From Puffinus mauretanicus (Eukaryota > Chordata > Aves > Procellariiformes > Procellariidae): a DNA stretch of 64,000 nucleotides. Below the pieces are notes generated by a model. It worked only from the letters and a program-made list of their open reading frames with translations. It was not told the DNA's origin and did no database searches. The position numbers and the translations under genes were made by a program. Each line of letters begins with the position of its first letter. Position 1 is the stretch's first letter. Location: positions 806,001-870,000 of the forward strand of contig JAJKFH010002656.1 of the NCBI GenBank assembly GCA_023333565.1. Reading direction: 5' to 3'. Shown piece by piece: positions 49,680-59,346 of this stretch.

Positions 49680-50050
49680 TGCATTTTCCCTCCCTTTCCT
49701 TTCAATCATTTAATTAAATCTTTGGTAAAACAATAACAAACAACAAAACGCCCCCGCCCTCCCGTCTTCCATTGCCATGGCAGAAAGTACAGCGCACGTT
49801 TTGATTAGGCAGCCTCCCTCCCAGCTGTGAACCGAGTGAACCGAAATTCATGAATGCGACAAGGCCACGAAGAATATGTGCATACTGTACAGTCTTAAGC
49901 ACACACAGGACTCTGATCGTGGTGGCATGTTTTGTGTCATTTTAATGACGCGCAGCCCTGCTAGCTTCCCCCTCTCTACAGATTTATGTAGGAGGCATAA
50001 TTATGTAATAAAATTCCTGTTTCTGCAGCATTCGCCCTGTACCAACACAG
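49680..50050. promoter_or_regulatory. Motif-dense unique segment; candidate conserved non-coding element
   Basis: TTTAATTAAATC, CAATAACAAACAAC, GATTAGGCAGCC, a sandwich of CCATTGCCATGGCAG, ATTCATGAATGCG, TTTTAATGACGCG and GCATAATTATG(TAAT) occur within 370 bases. There are no simple repeats apart from short AAC units. A GC-containing CGCCCCCGCCC box at about 49748-49758 sits inside AT-rich flanks. The pattern resembles a developmental enhancer. Confidence 0.25.
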
Positions 50051-52579
50051 AAATGCAGGCTTTATTATTCTTCCCAGCTGGCAGGCTCTGAATTACTAGT
50101 GTTTTAACCCTCTTTGCACTAAACCCTCAGTTTGATTTCTGACTCGCGACAACGGGAGAAACAGCCACTGATCATTTCTCTTCTCTCTACCTGTGAGGTT
50201 GATTCTTGGCCTTTGAGATCATTTTTATCAGCTCATAAAACACCTGCTTGTTAAGGATCCCATCTATTTCCTGGGGAAACTTTTAGTCATTGTGGTTGAG
50301 TTGCTTCCAGGACTGGTATGCCTCAGCCTCGGGACAGAACTACTTGACCCAGTTTTACGCTCTGACTGCACCAAGAAGGATGGCACGCACGCTGCAGAAG
50401 GGCAAAGGTTCGGCTGAGCGCTACGTTACGCTGCTCTGCTGACTACAAGGCCTCCGTAGAGGTGAGATCCTAGGTACGCGATTGCTACTGAAAGGGTAAC
50501 TTCCTTTGACATCTTGGTTTCATCCCTTGAAAGAGCAGGGGCCACGGGCTCGCACGATGCATCTTCCCGTGCTGCGAGGAGCCTGGTTGCTAGGCAGTCT
50601 TTGTTTCTGAATAGCAGGGCACAGGTTTGCTTTTCAGCACCCTGCCTGCTGTTACTCAGGGGTGCAGTCATTTTGGAAGAGCTGTTAAGCAAAACGTGGA
50701 TTGAAATCTCACTGAGAGAGGAGCTAGTGGCCAACACACCAAATGGAGTGCCCTCTCTGTTGTAGAAGGGGCATCCACACCCAGAAAGCAAGATGGCCAT
50801 CACCCACCAAAAAAAGGCCTCTTACATACCCAGATTTACACTCTTTCAGCCAAAACATTAATGACGTTTTACAATGAAGGTTTCTGAGCCAGATGCTGCC
50901 AAGCTTATGTCTGAATGGGCAAGCGTTTACAGTTAATTACCAAATAACCCTTCTTGTGGTCCTGGAACTCCCACGAATGATTTGGAAAGGGATCAGGTAC
51001 CCGGGAACATGCACACTACTGGAGCAGCCTCAAGCAAGATCACGTCTTGACATCTCCCTCTAGTGCCTAGCACCAGAGACCAAAGCACGGCCCAGGGCAG
51101 CTGGGCAAGGAGACGCAGGGGTGCTCACACAGCTCCTCTCCCCGTGCCGCAGAGCAGAGCCTGTTCCAGCCCCGATAACGCGGTCCTGGAGCTCCAATTC
51201 CTCCACGCCTGGGAGAGCGAACTGCCAGCTGAGCTACATCACGCCTGACCCCCGCACTTCCAACTCTCCTCCCTACAGCGCGGCGACTCTCAGAGCCTTC
51301 CCTCCACCTTTCCTGACTGCAGTGATTCTGCCAGGTCAGCTAGCAAGAGGGGACAGGATTTGGTCCCTCGATGAGGTACTTGTTACAGAGAAAATTATCC
51401 ACCAGCTGGAGCACGCCTGGGAGCCGAACCTGAATTCTGCAAGCTTCAGAGCAGAGTTGTGCCCCAGCATTGTGCATCTGTATATCATTTCCACAATTAT
51501 GATTCACAGCAGCTTTCTTACTGGAGAACATGGCTGTCGCCACTTTAACAATACTCGTTCATCAACCCTGACTGACCTTCATTCGCAATCTCCCTGTGCA
51601 AGTATTTCCAGCTACCTGTCTGTGGTTGACTTGAAACACCCAGCAGCCTAATTCTGGGATACAGATACCTCTCTAACCGTTTATTCACATGGAGCTGTGA
51701 ACAGAGACATAATCTTCCCAATAACCTGCACTGCGTAAGGCCTGCTGAGTCACTATCTTCATTTTTCTGTAGGCATAAATTTTCACAGCCCACCACGAGC
51801 ACAGTGTAAGCAGTTCCACAGCAGCACAGACCGACGAAGGAAGGAGTGGTGCTTTATCATCGTGACCCGAATGCCTGAAAACAATGAGGAGTGGAGGACA
51901 AGACCGTCTTCCCCCAACCCTGCCCCCTGAACGCTGACTAATCTGGTCAGCCTTACCGCTTCCACCAGCTCTCCTCCAGGAGGGCTAATGGGGCAGATGA
52001 GCCATTGTTGGTTAGTGGTGTCCCAGGCCATTTGTGCTGCCGGTTAATGGAGCTGTCATCTGCTTATCCTGGATCGGGTGCTAGAAATACACTTTCGCTT
52101 TCATCAGCAACCTCAGTTAACCAAGTTCCCCTCAGCATGGAATTCCAAAGAAATTCTGCATTCTTAAATAAAGTTATAGACCGAGTTGTAAAATCTTCAG
52201 CTGACCTCTCCTTTCACTCCTGTAACCATTTGTTTGTTATGTAAAAAATGTTTAATTGGGGGAGGAGGGAGAGGAAAGAAAACTTTTTTAAAAATTAGGA
52301 AGATAAATTCTGCCCTTTCTCATTCCACAGCTTCCCCTATAAACACACACTTAAGTAAAAGGTGGGTTTTTTTTTTTTTTCCTGAGCCGTGCCACGAGAG
52401 ATAGCGTGAGACCGGGGAACAGGCAATAGAAGAAAAGATGATCTGACCTTTGCTTATAAACAGCTTGGGAGGGGTGGGGGGGAGCTCAAGAAGGTTTTTC
52501 CTCCCGTGAAGCTTCAGGCAGCCACAGGAATGTATCTCTAGGAACAGGCTGGCTGCATAAACTGGATAGAACAAGTTCA
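50051..52579. other. Non-coding; second-longest forward frame lies here
   Basis: A forward frame of 176 codons spans 51121-51651. It is not interrupted by a repeat, but it lacks any recognisable domain and its start context is weak, so I do not call a gene. Reverse frames of 125 codons occur at 50426-50803 and 52320-52697. A T14 run is at 52367-52380. Confidence 0.4.
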
Positions 52580-52790
52580 GAGCAGTGTTGCAGCTTGCTC
52601 TGACGCCATGTCGGAGAGGGAGAGAGGGAGGGAGAGTTTCAGCTACAGAGGCGAGCGGCTGCTGCGGGGCCGCCGCTTGCGCCCTCGGCCACAGCAAGGC
52701 TCAGTGCAAATTCTGGTGGGGTCCGCAGCGGAAAGGGGGGACAGCTACAGAAAGCGGAATGGCAGGCTTTTGTTTCTGTAGCTGCTGCAT
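52580..52790 (+). other. Small GC-rich, CpG-containing patch with a 57-codon frame
   Basis: About a dozen CpG lie within 170 bases (52600-52740). An ATG at 52608 in favourable context (GACGCCATGT) opens a 57-codon, arginine-rich frame (MSERERGRESFSYRGERLLR start) ending at 52781. It could be a microprotein or the 5' leader of a transcript, but the reverse strand is also open here. The patch is too short to be a standard CpG island. Confidence 0.2.
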
Positions 52791-53869
52791 CTCGAATCCG
52801 CGCCCTGGAGCTGCGTTTGTTGCCAAGGCTTGGCTGTGGTCACGAAGAAGCTTGGGTAGGGCTGGGATCAGGCTGAGACATGAAGCTGTGTCCCTCAATA
52901 AGCAGGGCTGGGATAGCAACGTTTCCACTTTCTAATGATAAGTCTTATGAACTTTGTATAACAGGAAGATCAGTGTGTGGGTGTATTTATGTTGAAATTA
53001 ACTTAAGTTTAATCACATACAGCGAATAGTTGGTTTTCTGTCTACTTTAACAGAGTACTTTCCAACGAAAGTACTTGCCTGAACTTGAACATTAATTCAG
53101 ATTAAGGTAGGATGTGAAACTAAAGCACGACTGTTGATCCTGAAGAACTGCAACTGTGGGTATCCCCCTGTGGAACGGGAATATCTTGATCCAGTTTGGT
53201 TTAGCTTAGCTAAACTGGATGACAGTGTAAGTCACACTTCTGAGAGGTCTCCGAAACCATCAATTTCTTGCATGGCTAAATTCTTATTAACAGATGTAAT
53301 TTCTATTATGTGCAGTTAATGAAGTAGGATTTTTTTTTTTCTTTTGAAGTGGTAAAGAAAAAGGAGATTTTACTACTCTAACATTTTACTGTAGAAGTCC
53401 AGGTTTACTTTGTTGGGGTTTTTTTTTGTGTGTGGCGGGGGGTTTTTTGGCTGAAGAACTGCCCACAGTTGCGAGTGCAGTTTGACCTGCTAAGAGGACG
53501 AGCTGTTGCTGAGTTTGGTCGGGGCTAGGACCACTGCGCAAGGAGAGCGGCTGACATCCACGGCTCTGTTCTGGGATGTCTAACCTCAGCGCTTGTTGGC
53601 CAGGCCAAAGTGAACGTACGTACTGCTAATAAGCAGTGTTTTATGGCATGGAGCTCCTAGTTTTATACTGCCATTACTTCCACAGAGGTAACATTGTTAT
53701 GAAATAGAGAAAGTGCAAGGTGAATCAAATCCAGCAGTTCTTAGGTGGAGCCCACTGGAATGGTCTCTGGAGCATCCCTGTACAACAGGCCCCTGCAGAA
53801 ATGGACTTACGCTGGTACTAATGACTTTCAACTTGGTCCAGATGTTTAAAACACCCTCCAGGAAGATAA
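52791..53869. other. Non-coding, T/G-rich simple runs
   Basis: T runs near 53332-53341 and 53420-53428 plus a TG/GGGG stretch at 53426-53450. No repeat family or exon is recognised. Confidence 0.5.
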
Positions 53870-53990
53870 ATTTATATTCATTCTACAGATCCCATTGACG
53901 ATACGACCTGATGCACCAAGAATCTAAATGACATGCCCAAACCTATAAAAGCCAGTAGAGAGACGGTAAGGAATACCTGGTCTCTTACGG
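53870..53990 (-). mobile_element. MIR-like SINE fragment, antisense
   Basis: TTCATTCTACAGATCCCATT, then AATCTAAATGACATGCCCAAACC, AAAAGCCAGTAGAGAGACGG and TACCTGGTCTCTTACGG, in the order of an antisense MIR ('ATTTTACAGATGGGGAA', 'GTTAAGTGACTTGCCCAAGG', 'AGTGGCAGAGCC', 'CCCAGGTCT'). The ATGACATGCCCAAA block and the terminal CCTGGTCTCTTA are the closest matches. Confidence 0.55.
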
Positions 53991-54459
53991 AAGACAAGAG
54001 AAGTTATCTGAACTCTGCGCTGTCAGTTCTATGCATATTCCATATGAAAAAGCCAAACAATCCCACCAAATTATTTATATTATTTTAGTTCTTCCCAATC
54101 TGGAAAGCAAATCTAGTAATTCAAGTATGTTTTCTTTCAATTTACAAATGTTAAAGATTTCTTAAATAGTATATACAAGGAATGCTTAGCTTTTTCATTA
54201 AACAGGACTATAATCAAAGTTTTTATATTGTAAGTATATTTGTGTGCAAATACATTTCTCCTGCAATGGTTAATCTGCAGGGAAGAAGAGAACATGTGTA
54301 ATTAGCACAAAGGTAATCAGCATAAAATGCGGGGAAGGAAAGACAAATGAAAATGCTTTAGAAAGGCTGTTGGTAACAGTGTGCTATTTCAGATAAAGAT
54401 TTTTTCCATGCTTCCCTTCCAGGTTAGATTGCGATTTCTCTTTCAGTAAGTTTAGAAAG
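53991..54459. other. Non-coding, AT-rich, nothing recognised
   Basis: AT-rich unique sequence with TTATTTATATTATTTTAG-type words and no frame or repeat of note. Confidence 0.55.
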
Positions 54460-54526
54460 CCTGGGCCAAATTCTTCCTCAGCATAATTCCACTTGGATTG
54501 ATTATATCAGGATGAATTTAACCTAG
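54460..54526. repeat. Palindromic interspersed repeat relic
   Basis: GCCTGGGCCAAATTCTTCC starts a stretch continuing CATAATTCCACTTGGATTG and ATGAATTTAACC. This follows one arm and the centre of a sauropsid palindrome with GGGCCAAATTCTGCTCTCA termini and an ACTCCATTGACTTCAATGG centre. Confidence 0.45.
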
Positions 54527-55904
54527 TGCTTCAAAATCATGCTTCATTTCTTTCTCAGGTGAATCTGAATGTAAATTATGAAACTGAAGAATGAGATAGA
54601 GCAGAGCTAAGTAACTTGAAAAACAATGCATCTCATCTTTCTGGCTTTAATCAGGCAAAACTCCAACACGAGTTGTACCTAATTAGAGGTAGGGGTTTTC
54701 TTCCCTTTTTAAGACCCACATTACCTGTTTCTTTTCTCTGTTTCACACTTGCTAGTTTTACAATTAACATTTATAAGCACTATAATGGAAATACATTAAA
54801 GATGATTAAAAGTCTTCTTCAGAATGCCTTTTCGGCTGTTTGTGAATTGCCAGCTTCACTGCGGTACTACAGTCAACTCCTACTGTAACTGCAGACTCCC
54901 TGCTCAGAAACAGCCAGCTGTAACACAGTGACACTGTGGTTACAAAACACTAACTGGCAGGCAAGTCCGGGCAAGTGTTCTCTCCAAAACAACTTTTACT
55001 ACTTATTATTACTCTTTTTCAAAATATAGTTCACAAGATTTCATGTCAACTATGTCCTCTTAAAGACCATGGTTGTCAGCTTGTTTGTCTTCTCTTTTTG
55101 TCTTAATTTATTTTACATGCTCTGGCTTCACATTTTCTATAATGACCACTTAGGTAGCTGGAGTTTACTGTGTTACCAGAACGGCAAAAATTTAAAAAGG
55201 CTTTAAGCATTAGAACTGAATTTTCTTCCCAGTTGTGGGAGGATATCCTACTGACAGGCATGTGTTTAAAAAAACAAAACCAAACAAATTAAAAAAAACC
55301 CAAACAAAAGCAAAACAAAACAAAACAACCCCAAAACCACTCATTAAAAATATTTACAGACTTCAAAAGAACTGTTCAACTGAGAATCCAAAGGTGCCCC
55401 AACACCACTTTTAACTCTTTTTTTTTTTTTAATTCTGGCTGATGTACAGCCAGATAATGAACAAACTTGAAATACCTAAGATAGCTATTAAGTTTTTAAG
55501 GAACGATGGTGAAATAAAGATCACTTCTGAAAACTTTTTTCCAAGTCATTTAAGTTTCTTTTCAGTGCTATGTAATATTTTTCCCTTCCACTACGAAAAA
55601 AACCACACACACGTACAAACTCACACATGGAAAAAGCGATCTCTGTAGGAGTCAAAATGAAAACTGAGACGGCGGGAGGTGAGGCGGTAACACAGAGAGC
55701 ACAACAGAGAAATGCACTGGGCTAATGATTGCCCCCTGCTACAACCCAAACAGGTGGCTCCTCACTCTCAGGCCACATTTGGTTATCTGGGCCGACGTGG
55801 ATAAAGCCACATGCGTAGGCAAACTTCTGCTGGTGGTATTACACACAGGGATGGCAGGGAGGAACCAGCTCCGCTCCAGTGCGCATTTCCCGGGAGGGGA
55901 AAGC
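54527..55904. other. Non-coding; A/C-rich simple sequence at 55267-55345
   Basis: From 55267 to 55345 irregular AAAC and AAAAC units form a low-complexity tract like the one near 19.9 kb. A T11 run follows at about 55420-55431. The remainder is unremarkable. Confidence 0.5.
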
Positions 55905-55907
55905 CAC

Positions 55908-55937
55908 GGGGGGGGGGTGGGGAGTGGGGGGGGGTGG
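55908..55937 (+). other. G-quadruplex motif
   Basis: Runs of 10, 4 and 9 or more G separated by single or two-base loops. The long runs can each supply more than one tetrad tract, so this is a strong plus-strand G-quadruplex candidate. Confidence 0.7.
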
Positions 55938-57289
55938 TACAGACAGCGGGAAGGGGATTAAGTCCACGATGCTTCTGGCTTGGTAGAAGCACACTCTGAA
56001 TTCTGGCAGATCAGATTTCATCACTGCTCTAGTAAACAGGGCCTGTATTTGCCATTTCACCTAGACAGAAGCCTAAAATACAGAAACTATATTCCGTAGT
56101 CCCAGAGACGGGCAGCGTGTGCCCTTCCCACTCAATAAACAAGGCATATCATCATCAAAGGCCCTTCTGCAATGGGGCTGAAGTTGTTTAAACTATTGCT
56201 CCTTCTATCGGATTTACATTTCCCACACTAACCTTCACCTAGTTTATTGCCAGGTGCCTTTCCGCAAAACGGGAAGTTTTGCTTTCAAGGCCCACTCTAA
56301 GAAGTCGAGAGGGGCAGTAAAGTTAAAGCAGAAGCCATGGCAACAAAGGGATAAACTGAAGCGACTGCTCCCATAGGGAAAAAAAAAATAGCCTGAGGGT
56401 AGCTGTCCAATGAGGTTTGCTGCGTGAGCATAAGGAACGGGTTGGGAAGCTGCAGAATATAAAGAATTCCTGCTGAGTTTCCCCTAATGTGTCTCCTTTA
56501 TATTCAAGAGCATTCACTAAAAGTTTCTGAATGCGTTAGCTTTTCACATCTGGAGACGCGGGTTCAATCGTGCATTAGCCTATACATCTCCATCCCTTCC
56601 CTAAAGAAAAAAGCGTATGCATAGACGAGCAGGTATCCAGAGGAACCCCACAGTAAGTCAGGGAAAATAATGCACCTTAACTTCCAAACAGATAGAATCT
56701 TCCTACAGGTTCTCAGCATCTCTCATGTTTTTCTTGTGAACTGCACACAAGCTGTAAACATCTTCTAGTTTTTGGAACAACTCTTTTCACTGATTACCAG
56801 AAAGTGGAAGGATATAAGGAGGACCACTCTCTGCCCCCTTGGATCTGCTAATGGCCACTACCGAAAATCAGAAGGCCAAATACAACTTGAGACAAAAGTA
56901 CCCCAGAAGACGCTGATTTTAACTAGTTGTCCCCCACACAGAAAGGCCAGCAGACCTGTATTAGCTAGCTGAAGGTGTTTCCAGAACAAGGCTATTTTCC
57001 AAGCATGGATTAGAGCTAGACATAACCACTGCTGACTTTTTCATGCAAAGGTGACTATTTCACCATTGAGCCTCCTGAAAAGGCTTTCACACGGCTATGC
57101 CACAAATACTTGAACATATTGTCAAATATTTATTATATGCCTGGTTTTGCGTTATCTTTGGGCACCACCGTCAAAGTCCTTACACTTCAGTGGATGTTTC
57201 TCCACACTGAGAGTTCAGCCGGACTAAGCGCTTTGGAAACTCCTCTTGGAAGGTTTCCCGGTTCTTCTATACAGGCTTGACTGGCAAAA
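55938..57289. other. Non-coding; possible tRNA-derived SINE head near 56530-56600
   Basis: GACGCGGGTTCAATCGTGC near 56557-56575 contains a B-box-like GGTTCAATC, preceded at a suitable distance by GTTAGCTTTTCAC. This is reminiscent of the tRNA-derived head of an old SINE, but a tRNA cloverleaf cannot be drawn. A9 lies near 56379-56388. Nothing else is recognised. Confidence 0.35.
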
Positions 57290-57960
57290 CCAACGTTGTA
57301 TTTCTTTTAAGGGTTGGTAATCAGGCTGCTTAGCCCCTCTTCCAGATCATTAGTACTGTTATCATTCAGTACAGTAGTATGTGCCCCAAGGTGCTCTGCT
57401 ATTAACATTTTCCCAGGATGACAAACCAGCCTTTTCCCCTGGTAAGAATTTGCAATTTCTTTGCTTCCTATCTAAAATAGTTTTTAAACCTGTAGTATGA
57501 CTATAAGACTCACCCCATGATTACCAGCTTTCTCTAATAGCCTCTTCCGACAAATTTTAAGAAAAACCTTTTAGGAGTGTAAATAAGTTACAGTATATGT
57601 AACATTTGTCCCATTATTCACTATTTTAACTTTTCCAAGGAATTCTAATATACCAGACAAAGTTTACACTTACAGAAAGCTATGCTGGTTTGCGCCTCAG
57701 GTACTTTATAATGACATATGTAATGACTTTCTCAACAATTTTCTTAGGTACTTAAATGAGGGTCATGAGTTTGTAATTCCCTGAATCACCCTTATCATCT
57801 TTCCCACCTCAATAAGAACAACATTGGCAATTTTCCAGATTCTTCTTATTATAGCTGTAATGATAAATTAAATCATATTTATTTTGAGGTTCTTTTTCCT
57901 GGGAGGTAACTCAGCTAATATTAAAGAAATTAACTGCTGACTTCATAGATCAATGTAGTC
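57290..57960 (-). mobile_element. Ancient CR1/L3-like LINE reverse transcriptase relic, antisense
   Basis: Minus-strand translation gives WKIANV at 57820-57837 and NQHSF at 57676-57690, about 50 codons apart. These correspond to the W(R/K)xANVxPI and QHGF landmarks of the CR1/L2-group reverse transcriptase, in the right order and close to the usual spacing. Between them the GITNS and KYLRKLLRK segments sit where GNYRPVSL and PGKLxE normally lie. On the forward strand CCCCTCTTCCAGATCATT at 57332-57349 matches the antisense of the region after the FADD active site. Several stop codons and frameshifts break the frame, and the catalytic YADD/FADD box is not recognisable. It is much older than the CR1 copy at 714-945. 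Confidence 0.7.
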
Positions 57961-58035
57961 CAAATGTTAAAAATATTAATACTCTCTACATTTACATACA
58001 CATATCGGTCAAACTGCTTTAAAAACAAAGCCAAT

Positions 58036-58160
58036 GTCTTTATCTCCATTTTGAAGACAAGGAAAATGAAGCATAGACCAGGGCATTATGAGCAAAGCTA
58101 CAAGCAGAGTCCAAGACTCGTACTTGTATCATTGTCTGCCAAATCCTGTGATTCAATGAG
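58036..58160 (-). mobile_element. MIR-like SINE fragment, antisense
   Basis: This is the best-preserved MIR-like copy in the window. The forward strand reads CTCCATTTTGAAGACAAGG, AAAATGAAGCATAGACCAGG, GCTACAAGCAGAGTCCAAG, then CCAAATCCTGTGATTC. Each block follows the antisense MIR consensus in order ('CCCATTTTACAGATGAGG', 'AAACTGAGGCACAGAGAGG', 'GGCAGAGCCAGGATTCGAA', 'CCAAATCCTGTGCTC'). The tRNA-related head lies at the higher coordinates. Confidence 0.65.
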
Positions 58161-58750
58161 GTCTTATTAACAATAAAAGTATCTCTACTCCTGCTAACTC
58201 TTTACCTTTACCAAAAGTAATGCTAAGCTCAAGAGGTATCCCTCTACATGGAAGGCCAGCATAAAAAGTATTTTACATTCTAATTTTCTCTTCTTAATTG
58301 TCCCTTGAGCCTCCTGAGCTATTCAGGCTCATCAGCTCTCTAGTGGATTTCTAATATAATTCTGGAAGAAATTACACTTTCTTTTTTTTTTTTCCTGTTA
58401 ATATATTTGTCCTTTTAACTTCCCTTTCATCCATCTCGGTCTCTAGCTTTCCTACAAAAGCATATACTTCACTCTACTTGCATACTCATGTTGAGTTTAT
58501 TTCCCCCTCACCAAGCTATTTCTCTAGCCTGCATAAATATTTGTCCCTTCTCATTTAAGCAGATTTTTTAATTTTCTCTCCTTCTGTTCCTTTATCTCCC
58601 TTTTCACTATAAAGATAAGTGTCATCATTCTGTGTGATGCTTTTATTCCTATAAACATCTAATCCCATTCAGTAGTACCAAGCTGATGGATGCAGAGATA
58701 CCCTGCAGCAGTATGGATTAAGCAATTAGGTTCTTAATTTTTTTTTTTCT
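58161..58750. other. Non-coding, pyrimidine-rich
   Basis: T-rich and pyrimidine-rich sequence with T runs near 58383-58394 and 58739-58748. A continuation of LINE sequence is possible, but I found no supporting motif. Confidence 0.45.
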
Positions 58751-58865
58751 GGGCCAGATCCTCAAAATGGGCTAAACCAGAGCTGTTCAGTGCAGCCAAA
58801 GACCAAGAGAGAAGCTGGTCTTCCTCGTATTAAGTCAATGGATTACTCCACCTTGTTTCAGGCTC
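58751..58865. repeat. Palindromic interspersed repeat relic, both arms partly visible
   Basis: GGGCCAGATCCTCAAAATGG at 58751 is the typical terminus of a sauropsid palindromic repeat, followed by GCTAAACCAGAGCTGTTCAG. The centre or second arm shows AAGTCAATGGATTACTCC near 58834-58851, which fits the CATTGACTTCAATGG-type centre. It is the clearest of the palindromic-repeat relics here. Confidence 0.55.
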
Positions 58866-58986
58866 TTTTCAATTAGTTTCCTCAGTCTTCTATTCTGGTA
58901 ATGGCAACCTGATAGTCTTTCATTTCTCTTTCCTGAAAAAAACCCTTCTTGATGCTAAGCATCACATTAACATTAATAACTTCAGT

Positions 58987-59346
58987 GTACATAGCATCTT
59001 TTATCTAGAAGGATCCCAAAGAGCTTTGGAAACTCTGCACGGTTTCATTCACTGAAGTGACTCATCCATGAACAGGAGGAGGATATACAGCAGCTGTTTA
59101 TCAGCACACGGAAACACAGTGCACAATAGGATGGGAGTTGCAAATTGACAATGGACTGAGAAGTTAGGTGAACAAAATATAATTATTGCACCTGGAATTG
59201 GCTTGGACATTACTGTTAACACCCTTTCTCTAGGAAAAGTGTCATGGGATAGCTACTACTTAAAACATTTTTCAAATTCTTGAGTAAGCATTTCATCCAA
59301 AATACACAAGGTGAAATTTCAGCTCTTGCTCCAGTGTTTGTGTGCC
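58987..59346. mobile_element. Ancient vertebrate retroposon relic (SINE or LINE tail), family unresolved
   Basis: ACATAGCATCTTTTATCTAG and AAGGATCCCAAAGAGCTTTG open the segment, matching the widespread 'ATAGCGCCTTTCAT...CCCAAAGCGCTTTACA' motif. About 200 bases later, GTTAACACCCTTTCTCTAGG then GAAAAGTGTCATGGGAT and AGCATTTCATCC match a second remembered block ('GTTAACACCCCTACTCTT', 'AAGTGCCATGGGAT', 'CGTCTCATCC'). Two distinct blocks in the right order at plausible spacing make chance unlikely. I cannot assign the family or the orientation. Confidence 0.5.

Noticed and set aside
51121..51651. 176-codon forward open frame
   Set aside because: No recognisable domain, no supporting splice sites, weak start context, and ordinary composition. 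Treated as chance.
56530..56600. Possible tRNA gene (B-box-like GGTTCAATC)
   Set aside because: No acceptor stem, anticodon arm or cloverleaf can be formed. At most it is a tRNA-derived SINE head.
56751..56770. TGTAAACATCTTC resembles the miR-30 seed region
   Set aside because: It differs from the mature sequence after the seed and there is no complementary arm nearby to make a precursor hairpin.
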